Of a stretch of DNA of 64,000 nt, positions 45,840 to 57,854 are shown piece after piece. The translations under genes were made by a program, and so were the position numbers. A model generated the notes under the pieces. It did not search any database. It worked only from the letters and a program-made list of their open reading frames with translations, and had not been told where the DNA came from. Source of the stretch: Lycorma delicatula (taxonomy: Eukaryota > Arthropoda > Insecta > Hemiptera > Fulgoridae); NCBI RefSeq assembly GCF_047948215.1, contig NC_134458.1, positions 138,430,536-138,494,535 on the forward strand, in the 5' to 3' direction. The number at the start of each line of letters is the position of its first letter. Within the stretch, counting starts at the first letter, position 1.

Positions 45840-47363
45840 TCAGGAAAGCTTCAATGGTGCTGTGAGCATCGTTGCAATTGAGTCTAAACTTGCAACCGAT
45901 GCACTTTCGGCGGCTGATGAACTCGATTCAATGTCTAAGGCTGTGCTTGGGCCGGCTGATACAGATGCTCTCGCCACAGTTGTTCTCTGAGCTTTTGGGG
46001 CCTCTGTAGATACAGTTTTAATATCGTCTGTGTCCGGTGCTTTTTCGATAGTTACTTGCACCTCCATTTTGGTTGACGCAGATTTTTCCTGTACTCTTGT
46101 CACAGTATCCTTAGCTATATGACTCGTCGTCGGGGTGATCTTTAGATCTTTGTCGGATAAATCAAGATTTTTCTTCATTACGTCTATTGCTGGAGTTATA
46201 ATCGAAGATTTTGCCGGTTTTTTAAACTGCGCTGGTACGGGTCTTCTGTCGGCGACGTCAGTCCAGGAATGAGCCTTCTCATGTTTACTTTGTTGTATCT
46301 GATGAGTCAACTCGATCTTGGAATCAATGATTCTTTCTATCATTGTCGCGAGACTTGGTGCCATCGTATTAAGCAACTGCTCCACGTTGATTTTAGGTGT
46401 GGGGGGAGCAGCAGCTGCTTCTGCGTATGTAGTCGATGGTCTAGGTGTACGTAGGTTTACAATCTTCTTCGCTTCAGGGTAGCTGACTTTTTGAAGCGTT
46501 TTAACCTCCTGAATGGCTGTTTCTGATTTGTATACTGGGCAGTTCCTGGATCGACAGTTATGGTGCCCTTTACAATTAATGCAGACTGGAGGGTCTTTAC
46601 ATGGATCACCCTCATGTATCTTCATTCCGCATATACAAATTTCCTGCGCTTTACATCTAGCTGCAGTGTGTCCGAAACGTTGACATCTAAAACATCTTAT
46701 CGGCTGCGGAATAAATGCCCGTACATCAAGCCGATGGATGCCAGCTCGTACCTTTTCAGGAAGACTTGGCCTATTGAATGTCAAAACATGAGAGGCCGAA
46801 GGAAGAATCTCACCATTTCGTCTCATAGAAAGTCTGCGACAATGTGTTACTCCCTGACTAGACATTTCTTGCACTATTTCTTCTTCAGTACAGTTAAGAA
46901 GATCACGGCAAACAACAACTCCTCTAGATGAATTAAGTGTACTATGCGGTTGGACAGTAACCGCAAATTCACCGATCTTCTTCAACGCCTGGACTTTCTG
47001 GCTTTGCATGTCGTTTATAGTTTCGACATGTAATCTGTTAAACGTCTTACGGATTTCCTTGACAGGACCACCAGCACAATTTGTAATCTCTCTAGCAATT
47101 AAGAATGGACTTACCTTTTGGAAGTTACCATTCTCTTTTGTAATGATCAAAAATCTTGGTTTGGGAACATTATTACCAAACAAAGCTTTTCTCAAATCTT
47201 TACTGATTTTATCAGCATCTTTTCTTAACTTATCACTCTCCTTACTTTTTTTCCTCTTCGCTTGTGGCGAATCGGCGGTTTCTAAACGAGGGTGTTTACG
47301 TGCACCCTCTGCCACGTTGGTTTGTTCAGGAAAATTCATGAACATTGATCCCTTCTGTAGCAA
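45840..47363 (-). CDS. LINE ORF1 protein: gag-like nucleic-acid chaperone with zinc knuckles
   Basis: The only long open frame in the window: 507 codons with no stops. Family role: Jockey-type ORF1 proteins bind the element RNA and accompany it to the nucleus. Residues 20-60 are basic. Residues about 68-190 fit the RRM-like fold of this family (FLIITKENGNFQKVSPFLIA, VETINDMQ, VVVCRDL, EIVQEM, GVTHCRRL). Three zinc knuckles follow: CFRCQRFGHTAARC (224-237), CICG...C (243-255) and CINCKGHHNCRSRNC (261-275). Next comes the conserved SYPEAKKIV (294-302), an Ala/Pro linker and a Ser/Thr-rich tail. The start could also be the Met at residue 7 or 9. The frame ends ALKLS-type at a stop that a frameshift appears to have created, since the usual C-terminus continues in another frame to 45692. 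Likely expressed recently or only lightly decayed. Confidence 0.85.
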   Translation of the reverse strand: MLQKGSMFMNFPEQTNVAEGARKHPRLETADSPQAKRKKSKESDKLRKDADKISKDLRKALFGNNVPKPRFLIITKENGNFQKVSPFLIAREITNCAGGPVKEIRKTFNRLHVETINDMQSQKVQALKKIGEFAVTVQPHSTLNSSRGVVVCRDLLNCTEEEIVQEMSSQGVTHCRRLSMRRNGEILPSASHVLTFNRPSLPEKVRAGIHRLDVRAFIPQPIRCFRCQRFGHTAARCKAQEICICGMKIHEGDPCKDPPVCINCKGHHNCRSRNCPVYKSETAIQEVKTLQKVSYPEAKKIVNLRTPRPSTTYAEAAAAPPTPKINVEQLLNTMAPSLATMIERIIDSKIELTHQIQQSKHEKAHSWTDVADRRPVPAQFKKPAKSSIITPAIDVMKKNLDLSDKDLKITPTTSHIAKDTVTRVQEKSASTKMEVQVTIEKAPDTDDIKTVSTEAPKAQRTTVARASVSAGPSTALDIESSSSAAESASVASLDSIATMLTAPLKLS

Positions 47364-47881
47364 GGCTAGCCGCCGGGGTACACCCCCACTCCAGGGCTAC
47401 TAACCTTGGAGGTCCGATCCGGTACTCCGGTGGAACCGGCATATGTCCTGGCAGAGAGCGGATGCGCAGTCTCTGCACTGACTCCAGGCTCCTACTCACC
47501 GAAGCTTTCAGAGCTCCCATGCACCGACATACATGGGCACCATTGCTACATGCTTGCCATCGCAGGGGGCATGTGGACAACGGAAGGGTCTCCGTTACAC
47601 CTGCAATAACATTGACCCTGGTCGCCACATCGCCAGCTCTAAGAGTGGTATAAATCCATTTCCAAAATCGTTTGTTATTCCATTTCCTGCAGGTAGCCAA
47701 AAATCCAGTCCGTTTAGTGACCTAAAGTTGGAACCAGGTCAAACTTAACAAAACATAACCGAGGAATTTACTCGGGACCCCGTTAGCCAGCTATATGTGA
47801 TGTACAAAGGTACAGCTGTTGCCGCCCTGGACGTGGAACATAGATGTTGTGTTCCGGACGTGGGGATTATCTACCTCAGGG
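47364..47881 (-). promoter_or_regulatory. GC-rich 5' leader of the LINE, probable internal promoter
   Basis: About 520 bases with much higher G+C than the flanks, from CCCTGAGGTAGATAATCCCC at the 5' end to the ORF1 start. LINE leaders of this kind carry an internal, TATA-less polymerase II promoter; no specific motif is claimed here. A 124-codon open frame (47326-47700) crosses it but has no domain and overlaps ORF1 out of frame, so it is not called a gene. Confidence 0.55.
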
Positions 47882-48920
47882 CTTTTTTTTTAATATTTTT
47901 AATATTTATAAATTAATTTTTTTTAAATATTTTTAAACATTTCTTTTTTTTTATTAAGAATTAATAATTTTTTTTTTTAAATTCTTTATAGATTGCCCCC
48001 ACAGAATAAGAGAGTAACCAAAAATCAAAAAGTTTTTATTTGAAATTTGGAAATTATGATGCTTAAATCTTATTTTGACAGTCATTATTATCAGTAAAAA
48101 AAAAGCCCCATTGATACGGAAGCAAAATTTTAAAAATTCGGAATTTTTTGTTATTGTTTATTATAAAAATAAAACCTTTTTTATTTATTGAATTACAAAG
48201 AAAGGTTTTGCAATAAAATACTTTCAGATTTTGTTATTTAATTCTTTTTAATATTGTATTTCACTGGAATTACTTTTTGATAAGTTGTAAACTTTAAAAC
48301 AACATTTCAAGAAAATAACAACAGTATAATAGATCCATTAATATATGTAGCTACTGCAGCATTTATTTTAATTTTTTAAAAAATTAAATCTACATATGAT
48401 ACGAAAAGGAGAAAACGCCCACGTTCAGGACAGCTTTTTTCTTTGCAATAGGAAAACTATATAATAATAATTTAATTGTATTATCCCTTTAATAAACAGT
48501 CATACTGTACTTCATGATTTGATTTTCTTTTTGTTAAACCGTTCCGGTGATATTATGCGAAATAATAACCAACAAATATATTCCTAATTTCTTAAAACTG
48601 AAATGTACAATAGTATACGCTTTTAATGATATGCCTAACCTTATCTTTTTTATTTGCTTTTATGAACGGAATCTTAGAAGTATTTAAACAAATAATTGTA
48701 ATAATACGCCTTTAATTAATTTAGTAATACTAAAGTATAATTAAACTTTGTACTCAATAAATTTAAAGTTATGTACTAGCAATTATATATAATATAATTG
48801 TTACTTAAATATTTATTATAAACTTCAAAAATATTTGTTTATACTGTAATTTATAATTCATTAATTTTTTTTAATACTTATATTTATAGTCGCATCGATA
48901 ATTAAAGTCATTAGCGACTT
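47882..48920. other. A+T-rich stretch without genes
   Basis: No feature assigned. Begins with T-rich tracts next to the LINE 5' end. Confidence 0.5.
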
Positions 48921-48924
48921 ATCA

Positions 48925-49160
48925 GTGTAATATAACTACCGGTAAATTTGTAGTCTTAAACAAACTCAGGTTGACTACTCCTGAGAAGTGCGTGCGGTTA
49001 ATTGAAACCCAACCACCAAAGACCACCGGTATCCACGATCTAGTATTCAAATCCGAATAAAAGTAACCTTTATTAGGATTTGAACCTGAGAACTTCGACT
49101 TCAAAATCAACTGATTTACGACGATGAGTTTACCACTAGACCAACCCGGTGGGTTTCATT
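48925..49160 (-). repeat. tRNA-derived SINE of a second family
   Basis: On the minus strand GGGTTGGTCTAGTGGTAAAC (A box, 49126-49150) is followed by GGTTCAAATCC (B box, 49076-49086) at normal spacing. The body then has GGATTTGAATACTAGATCG, GATACCGGTGGTCTTTGGTG, GGTTGGGTTTCAATTAACCG and CTCAGGAGTAGTCAACCTGAG, and an end TAAGACTACAAATTTACCGG. Head and boxes are better preserved than in the other SINE family here and the body is unrelated. Full-length copies of about 230-240 bp are expected. Confidence 0.8.
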
Positions 49161-50491
49161 AATTTTTAACGTAATATTCATTAATTATTTATCATTTTTT
49201 CTTTAATTTGTCATATTTACACGATTATAATAGTTATATAGATAACGTATTAATATATACAAGTTAGTTGGAAAAATTCTTTCAAAAATAATCCTGTTGG
49301 AAATTTATTTTTTCTATTTCATTTTTTAGCCTTAATTTCCATGGATCTTTTTTTTAAAAGGTCGCTTATTTTTTTCTTTACGTATTGGTGCAACTGGTTT
49401 CTACATTATTTAGAATCAAAGAATTAATATCCTCCTAATTTTAATTTTTTATTACGTTTAGAAGATTGTTTTGTAATAAAAATAATGAATAGCAGATTTA
49501 GTTTTGAAAACTTATAAGAAATCTAATAGTAGTATTGCACCTTTATAGAATCGAAACGTTACTCATCTTTTTGCAAACACATAATAAAAGTTAATATAAA
49601 ATTACACCATTCATAAAGAACGTCTAATGAAAATGTTCATTCATTGCATCATTTATTAGTTATTGTTATTTTTATGTGTTCTTCTCTTAATGGTATGAAT
49701 TAATACGAAACACAACACAGTTGTTAATAAAATACAATTCAAAATACACCTGTGGAATGTGTGACGTATATGTTTATTTTATTGTGAACAGGATTAACAT
49801 TTGCAATTATTTGTATTTATTAAGCTGTTGTTTAAACAAGAATACTCGAGAATGTTTTTACTGTGAGTAATTAAGTTGATGAGTCGATAAATTTTTAAAA
49901 TTTTCAAGTTGTAATTTTTGAAGTATTTTAAGTAACTTATTTTTTGCAGGTATTATATCTTTTAACTAATTACACAAACCCTCTTCTTGATTTAACTTTC
50001 GCTTGTTCCGATTTTCTCTTCTTCTTGATACAAGATAATTTAATACTTAGTAATCGCTTATTAAAAATCTCTAATTAATTTTATGTATATTGTTACATGC
50101 AATCTTAATTCATTATTATCTGAATATATAATTTAAAATTTAGATTTTTCTTGTTTTTGGCAATAACTTTCTCTGTATTAATTTTAATTAAACGACTAAT
50201 TTGTTAGTGTTTTAATACAATGATTCATAATTTTACAAAAAGTAGATTTTTTTTGTAAAAGGAAATAATCTTTCTTTTGTTTTCTTATCATTCTGCCTGT
50301 TCATTAGTTACAACAGAATATTCATATATATATATGTGACAACATTCACATATATATGACAACTGAAAGAAACTATTAACAAACATCCTGTATGTAAAAT
50401 CGAGATCTTTACACATGGAAAGTATAAATAATGGGATAAAAAATATTTAAGGAGTCACCAAGAGTAAATTTGTGTTATTGTGTTGTGTGTG

Positions 50492-50532
<41 letters not shown>

Positions 50533-53500
50533 TTCACGCGTTCCGCATACTCTTGCATTTTCGAGAAATAGAGAGAGATTGAGAAACATTGACACAAATA
50601 CGTAAAGAAACTTGAAAAATGCTATGGATGTCCCCCTTAAAAGAGAGCCACCACTAAGATGGGTTTTTCCCTTTACATCAAAATGGTAGGATGAAAACTA
50701 ACTTTCCGAACCATCGTATTTTGCTCCGTTTGTTACAGAATATTAAAGTTTGTTAATAATATTTATTCCTCAATTCCCAAAGTAATATTTACGCTTGCTC
50801 TTCAGAAATTTTCTTTCAGAGCTTCTACAAAAAAAAATTAATCGGGTTTTAGGTTATATTTATTCATATAATTGTATCAGAAAATTTAACTTCTCTAAAA
50901 AAAAAAACTCAAATAGTATCGTAAGACAAAATTTGGGATATTCCATTTTTAATACCCCTTAAAAAGTTGAAGCTGAATAGAAATGGGTTCTTAAATTCCA
51001 ATGAATTATCGTTGAATAAAAACGTTTCATAGTGCCACAGATATTAACAAGTTTTACGTAAATTAGTTTTGAGATTTACCCTTAGAAATCTTTAAGAAGG
51101 TGAAACTGGTTAAAAATGTTTCGGATTTTCAGTTTATATTTAGGATCTATTAGTAACAGTAAATTAGCAGTGACATACTGTTAAGGTATCAAAACTGTTG
51201 TTTATAAGTGAGAAAGTCCTTAACGACTCGCTCATCGTTAGTTTTTCAATTTCTAAGATCTCTAGAAAGGAAAAATGTTTTGGCAGTTATTCTCAAAGGA
51301 TCCTTTAAGAAAGTGGGGAAAAATTTCCAAATTTTCCCAAACTTTTCCTTGAATTCCATAAAAACACCTTTTTAAGACTAAATTTCAAGTGGTTAAAAAG
51401 GGCACTCTAAAAATGAAAATAAAATATTTTTCTCTGTAAATTCTTGTACTTTAGTTAATTAATAACAAAAAAGGTATTGTAAGAGTTAACAAAATGTAAT
51501 TTTGAAAAACAGGAAGAGGAATTCTTATGGCGAAATTATCTCGCTCGGATGTATTACAGAAGCGTCTACGAAATTAATTTTTAGTAATATTACTTAATCA
51601 TAAAGCATTGGATTTGAGTATTTTAAAATCTAAAATCCTTCTCAATGAAACCACAAGTCATTTATTAAAAATCACATTCAAACTGACCCACATGTTAAAA
51701 GAGTTACAAGGAAACAGATAAAAGGACAAAAATTACCTACATACCGATAATGGAAATACTCCCTCCAGCAAGTCGTCAGATGTAAAAATATTACTGAAAA
51801 CCTTAGTGTACAAGTCGATACATACATCATAAACTTACGTGCGCCTTCTCGTTTAAGTACTGAAAGAGGGTTTTCACCCAATACTTTTTGAATCAAATTT
51901 TATTGAATTACTCTTTCTTCTTGATAATAGTTGTGCTTAAAGATGAATGAAGTTGCTTCATGAATTAACATTAAGATAGAATATATTATTATACATTGTT
52001 TAATTAATGAGGAATAATTAAATTCCTGTTAGTGTGGTGACGAGGTAAAACGTCCATATAATTATCGGAAAATTACGTTTTGATAAATTAAAAAAAGTAT
52101 GTTTTTTTGAATTACTTTTATACTTGTATGAGAATTATGTATATACAAGTATTGTGTAGGAGTAGCAACAATTACTTTGTTAGCTTTTTCTTTTTAGTTA
52201 TAACTTTGTTAAAGCCGTCTCACGTTCCAAACGATGACTGATTTAAATTGCCCTTCTAATAAAGCCGCACCTCTTCCGTTTCTTTTCCTTGACCAGTGAT
52301 TTTGTTTGCATGTTGTTCTTTTTTTATCGCGTTGCGTCTACATGCTATGATTATAAAGATGCTTATTTTTTCTTCATTTAAAATTAATATAACTGAGTAT
52401 GATTATTTTGAAAAATCACAAGAAAGATAAAACAAAAAAAAAACAGGAAAGTTTAAGAATTAGTTTCGAATTTGTAGTTTTCATTTATAAATTAGTTATG
52501 GTAATTTTTATTTGTAATTTAATTGTCAAAAATTACGAATTTAAAAAAACAGCAAGAATTATTTATAATTCCAACTGGTATTATACCATGTTCTTAATAC
52601 TTATACATATTTCCTTCAGTTTAGATGTATAAAAAATTAATTCTTTCAATTATATATTTAACTTTTTTACAGGATGTGGTATGTTTTATTCGCTTCTTAA
52701 AAATATCGCCTACGACTTACAACAGTAACACATATAATAAAATCCTGAGATATTAACAGTAATCAGGATTGCTTTCTATGGTAGTAATGTTGTTCATTAT
52801 ATAAGTACTCTGTGAAAATATATGTAGGATTAGACTTCATTTTTAATGTGCATTTTACTTTAGTTTAAATTTTTTTATTCAGATTTTAAAGAAGGTAATG
52901 AAAAAATACTTGATTCCTCACTCTTCCCAGTAATACTGGTGTAAGGTGCTTATCAGTGCTGAGAATTACAATGTCAATTTTGGGAATTACCGGTGTTTCA
53001 TTTAAGTTGTCTTCGACATTTTGTTATCTCATCTAATTAAAATTGTTTTCTTCTTATTTATTAAAAGTATTATTTTAAGAAATTATCACTAATAATTCTT
53101 GTCTGATATGATTTAAGAATTTAAAGAATACAAAGAAATTTAAAAATTGTTTATGTTTTAAACGGTAAACGGATTCCCGGATTAAATTTTTTGAAAATAT
53201 TATAATGAATATTAAAGATTTATTAATATTGGATTTATAAAAAGGTAAATTTTTATATAACATTCCCTCTTTTCTAAATAGCATTCGTATTAAAATGTAA
53301 AGTCAAATTAAGTATTTCGCAATATATTGTATTTGCTATATCATTCTCATGATATAGCAAATAAACGATAAAAGTATAGTTCATTTTTTATTTGGGTTGC
53401 AAGCCTTTAATACCAGCCCTAAGGGTGAAAGGGGAAATTATTTACCCCTGGATTTCTTCGTACGAGTATTCTTTACCAACATCGCGATACCGTGTGCCAT

Positions 53501-53540
53501 GTCCGTTTGGTCAGCAGCATAATTCTCATGATATTATCTA
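49161..53540. other. A+T-rich stretch without genes
   Basis: More than 4 kb without a supported gene. It contains ATATATATATG, the neighbouring TATATATGAC repeat at 50325-50359, and (TA)n followed by (TG)n at 50493-50531. Short open frames at 51678-51896, 52399-52632 and 53075-53284 are background-like. Confidence 0.5.
50493..50531. repeat. Compound (TA)n(TG)n microsatellite
   Basis: A TA run passes directly into a TG run. Confidence 0.9.
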
Positions 53541-53668
53541 GGGAAAGCACGCCGAATTCCCTCTGCAGTAGTATTCCCTATGCTTCAGGAACCGATCGCC
53601 CATGAACGATCCAGAACGAATATAGGCCTCAACTATAGCTATCCTCTCCTGGACTGAATAAGGCATTT
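53440..53668 (-). pseudogene. Transposase N-terminal fragment (DUF4817-like helix-turn-helix)
   Basis: From ATG at 53666 the minus strand reads MPYSVQERIAIVEAYIRSGS, which matches the start of the DUF4817 helix-turn-helix found at the N-terminus of insect transposon proteins (MPxSVEERVxIVExYI). Frameshifts follow; QREFGV, at about 53570-53550 in another frame, fits the next helix. No downstream DDE domain was found. The position just after a CpG-richer leader to 53740 suggests the 5' part of a DNA transposon. Confidence 0.48.
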
Positions 53669-53740
53669 TACACAAACACAACTGCACTCACAATACTGCG
53701 CTGCAAAAAAACGTATACTGCATTGACTCGTAACCAACCT

Positions 53741-56700
53741 CTTGACAAAAGGTAGCAACAATCAGTAGTATCATATGCATCTACTAGTCTCAATAATTGT
53801 GTGTCTTTCATAAATAGTGTTGGTTAGCGGCTTCATTATGGATTTGGTTTTATGTTGCTCACTCTGTGTAATACCACCATATTTAGAATTGCATGTGATT
53901 ATACACGCAGAAAATATTTTTGTTGGTAAATTGTGCCAAGATAAAAGTCAGCAAAATATGTGCGTTATTTATAAACAGTTTAGTGTATTTAAAAGGTTGG
54001 GAAAACAAGTACTGGAAAAAATAAGGTAGGAAATTAGTAGTACAATTATTTCCCCTTAATACGAACTTTATCAATTCTTTTGAAGAATGTGATATCATGA
54101 AAAACATTACAGTATTTCAAGTATAGAAACCTTTTTTCAGTGAAAAAATCGATAAGGCTAATTTCTAATTTATTAATTATATCTTTAATGCTAAATAACC
54201 CCAAATCTTTCCTTCATTTAATATCTATTTTCAATTTTTTATACTTAAAATTGTTACTAGTAAAACTGCTTTACTTTTTTTAATCGAGGTTTCAATTTTT
54301 ATTTTATCTCTGCAAATGTAATGAAAGTATTTCTATCGTTATTCAATCAAAAATCTAAAAAAAAGAATATTCCAGAATTATAGTCTACCATTATAAAAAA
54401 AAAATATGAGAATTTTCTCTTTAATCATTTTTTTTTTTTTTCTGAATTATGCTTTGTTATTTTTTTTTACGATATCTTTTGAACAACGCTATATTTTCGT
54501 GTATAATTTTGGCTGGTATTTAATTTTTTAAAAAGTGGGGTATTTAATTAATTTAAATCTTAATATTTTTCTGCGATTAATTCCAGACATAAATCCATGT
54601 AATGGGTTACCCCGGATATTGATTGATAATATAGATACTTCACTAGTTTGTTATTAATTTAATTAACCTGTCTTTAAATTTTTATTTTATTGCTTTGTTG
54701 CTATTTAACCTTGACTTTGAATAGGATGATGTTTACGGTAGATTTAGGTATGTGCATTCTTCTATGTATATATAGTGTGAAAAAGTATGGTTCAAACAAA
54801 TTTCAAAAGCAGCTGTTGTTTGTTCCTTTATACCATATGTTTCTTTCCGTTACATTTGATGTCAGAAAGTTTCCATTCTCTAGCCTCTAAAAACATTCCC
54901 TTATATCATGCATCTGGATATTTTTTTTTGTTTACGCTGTTGAACTATTATCAAGCAGTACTACTATTGTTTTAAATGGCAGTTGGATTTTTTATAGTAA
55001 TTTTAACTGTCATTTGTTTTACATCAAAATGTAAGTGAGTATTTACATCGAAATCTGATTGGTGTAATTAACGCAATCCTTTAGCGCGAACTTTATTCAG
55101 AGTTGGACACTTATTTAGTTGTATGTTATTTTCTCTCCTTTCAGGTTTCGTAGTTTTATAAAAACGCCACACTTTGTAATATATTTACTTAATTTTTATG
55201 CAGACTTATCACTAATTAATTATAAAGAATGTCATTAATGTTTGTTAAATAGTAGTTTACAAATATCAAAAGAAGAAAATGCTAAAGAACTGTTTACAAA
55301 AATAAATACATACAACTAAATGAGCGTTTCGATTGCTATACAATCATTATCAGCAGATATAGAAGAATTTTCAAAACTGAAATAAATAATAAAAGACTAC
55401 TAATTTGTATTTGGGAGCGTGCAAATTCAAACAGTGCCATTTTCAAAGACTTTCAGTAGAAGAGTTTGACTCATGCTAATTCCATTTATGAAGCAATAAT
55501 AAATAACGTAATATTTATCAGGTTCTAATAATGTTACATTCGAAATAAATTAATTTAATTAAAATAGAGTTATTTATAGATTTTTGCCTAATAAAAATAA
55601 AGAAACTTTCATAAAATACTTGTTAATGTTGAAAAACCGTTAATGTCAAGTTGAAACTGTAGATAATAAATGTGGATTATAAAACTGCAGTAATGAGAGT
55701 AATAAATTTTTTCTGGAAATACAAATACCTAGGCATAAATATCATTTTAAACAGACCTTATGGAGATCTGTACAGAGATTTGTATCAGTTTTAGGTTACA
55801 AAGAAAGTAAAGAAACAATGCTTAATGTTAGAATGTATAAAGGAATTTTCTTATTTACCTTCTAAACTAATTGAAGATGCATGTCTCATTTTAATGACTG
55901 CACCTTATTCCACGAAAGGAAAATTAAAAAAAAAATCGTTGTAGAGCAATAGCTAGAATAGAAAACAGTAATATTCAGATGTCGTTGAGAAGCTGTTTTC
56001 AGCATTTAAATCAAATAACAAATTTTGTTAAAGCACCGCAGAAGTACACTAAGATAAAGAGTATATGAAATACTCAGTTAATATTTTTGAAGTTAAAATT
56101 CCAAAGGTACAGAGTAATATAACAATAAATTGCAAAATTTGGAGTTGGATTTAGAATGGCGGAACAAACAAATATAGAACTGGACAAAAGACTAACATCA
56201 TAATTAACAATGTACAATGAAGATGATTTAAAAAATATATTTGCGTAGCCTGGCATACATACGACAGTTTAATTAGGTAATCAGAATAATAATAATTTTA
56301 AAAAAAATTAGAATTGAAATAAAAATCATTAAAAAAATATTAAAAATAGTAAAACCCGTTAAGCGAGAAACAAATTGCAACAAGGAAAAACAAAACAAAA
56401 ATAATAACTTAATTACAGTAAGTTTTGTTTAAATTGATTTTAAAGCAAGTTTTACCTGACAAGGCTATAACTTCTGATGTAAAACTGCTATTAATTAGGA
56501 AAAATTATCTCGACACTGCAATTTTTTGTTTCCATATAGGTAGGAATTTTTTTTAAAGATCTGCAATTCCAAAAAAAATTGTATGGAACAACCTGAAACT
56601 TAATGGGAGTCAAGGTAGGGATCCATATTTTAAAATAAGTAACCAGCACAGTCTACAAAAAATTTTTGTCAAAATTCTAGAGAATGGAAATAATGTATAA

Positions 56701-57665
56701 AAAGAAACAAAAATTTAGTTTTCCCTCCTTTTTTTCACGAAATGTAGACATCGTGTTTTTTTGTTTTTTTTTTTCTAATAATTGTATACTTTTACGACGC
56801 TCAATTGAAAAATTATTGCAGTCTAAGATTAGTTGCATTCTTACATTTATCAGATTTATTTAGTTTTATACTTTCAATACCTACGTAGCACGTCCATTTC
56901 ATTTTTCAGTTAATATTTGTTATTTGACGAGTTGAATGAAATAGCTTAAGATAGAATAATAATTCATAAATTCTGATTGGTAACAAATTTCATGCTTGAA
57001 CTTATTATTAATTTGCATAGACCTAGTAATTATTTTATCTTATGGTACAGGATTTATAATGTTGTCAGTTTTATTAAATGTTTAATATGAATGAATGCAG
57101 TATTTACGAATAATTAAAGATCGTGGAACAACGACGGGTCAAACTTTTCTTCCTGAAAATCGTCGGGTATCTTAAAAAGCTGCACTGTCGGAACTAGCAC
57201 GACGCAGTGTGTTTTCCTCTAGCAATTTTTGGTCCTTTAGTCATCATCCATCTCTTTCCTTATCCTTGAACATTTTTTCTAGATCCCTTAATGGATCCAT
57301 GTTAAAGATATGAGAACTTCTTTGGGTTGTTATTTTCTGTGTTTTGGTATTTGTGATTTTCTACAGATCTGTAGTCTTCCAATTCTGTTTATTTTCTAAT
57401 AGCAATGCAAAATGCCCAAAATGGAGTTTATTGTCTAAAGATTTAATATAATTATAAATCCGGGCCATTTAGTTCCTCCAGATACGTACATTAAACACAA
57501 ATTGCATAGTAATTATTTATTGGTACATATTGTGCTCGATGTTGATAATATAAATTTGATTAATACGGTGATTATGCATAATTACCTGTGATTTTGATTA
57601 ATCGCCTCCAACGATGGAGAAATTAATAAATATGAAGCAGTTTATTAACATATATGATTTGTATA
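53741..57665. other. A+T-rich stretch without supported genes
   Basis: No confident feature in about 3.9 kb. A LINE-like hint (KYKYLGI at about 55722-55742) and a balanced patch at 57120-57260 (GTGGAACAACGACGGGTC) could not be developed into an identification. Confidence 0.45.
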
Positions 57666-57669
57666 TTTA

Positions 57670-57815
57670 ATGTTAATTAGACGAGGTTAGCGAGCAAAGC
57701 TCGGTAGGTTATGTTGATTCTTGTACGATTCGTCAGTACACGGAATCAACATAATCTAACCAAATATAATCTACGCTAGCTTCGTTCGCTAACCTCGACT
57801 AATTGTCGAGGTTTT
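57670..57815. repeat. Fold-back repeat with CGAGGTTAGCGA arms
   Basis: CGAGGTTAGCGAGCAAAGC...GTAGGTTATGTTGATTC is inverted as GAATCAACATAATCTAAC...GCTAGCTTCGTTCGCTAACCTCG, with a loop around CTTGTACGATTCGTCAGTAC. The core AGCGAACGAAGC type sequence also forms the centre of the fold-back MITE at 5336-5633. A further inverted GTCGAGGTT follows. No target duplication was established. Confidence 0.6.
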
Positions 57816-57854
57816 GATTATTACAGTACTGTTTTGATTATTTAAATAATAAAT

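Larger units (their letters stand above)
45530..47881 (-). mobile_element. Jockey-type LINE lacking ORF2 (leader, ORF1 and 3' tail only)
   Basis: Read on the minus strand: a GC-rich 5' leader (47881-47364), ORF1, about 100 bases of A+T-rich sequence, GTGATGGGGCTAATGACC, GTCGATGCCCCTAAAAACC, and a poly(A) tract (45545-45530). Only about 100 bases separate the end of ORF1 from the 3' tail, so the endonuclease/reverse transcriptase ORF of roughly 2.5-3 kb is absent. Both the 5' leader and the 3' tail are present, so this is an internally deleted copy and not a 5' truncation. Flanks are T-rich on both sides, which prevents a confident target-site duplication call. Confidence 0.75.

Noticed and set aside
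45772..47653. Several plus-strand frames of 60-131 codons
   Set aside because: They are antisense to ORF1 and its leader, which has a clear domain structure on the other strand.
47326..47700. 124-codon minus-strand frame starting MATCRKWNNK
   Set aside because: It lies in the GC-rich LINE leader, overlaps ORF1 out of frame and has no recognisable domain.
9215..49160. Functional tRNA genes at the A/B-box loci
   Set aside because: B boxes are present but acceptor and anticodon stems do not form; long shared 3' bodies mark them as SINEs.
55560..56060. Possible LINE reverse transcriptase fragment (KYKYLGI)
   Set aside because: A single short motif with no supporting blocks before or after it.
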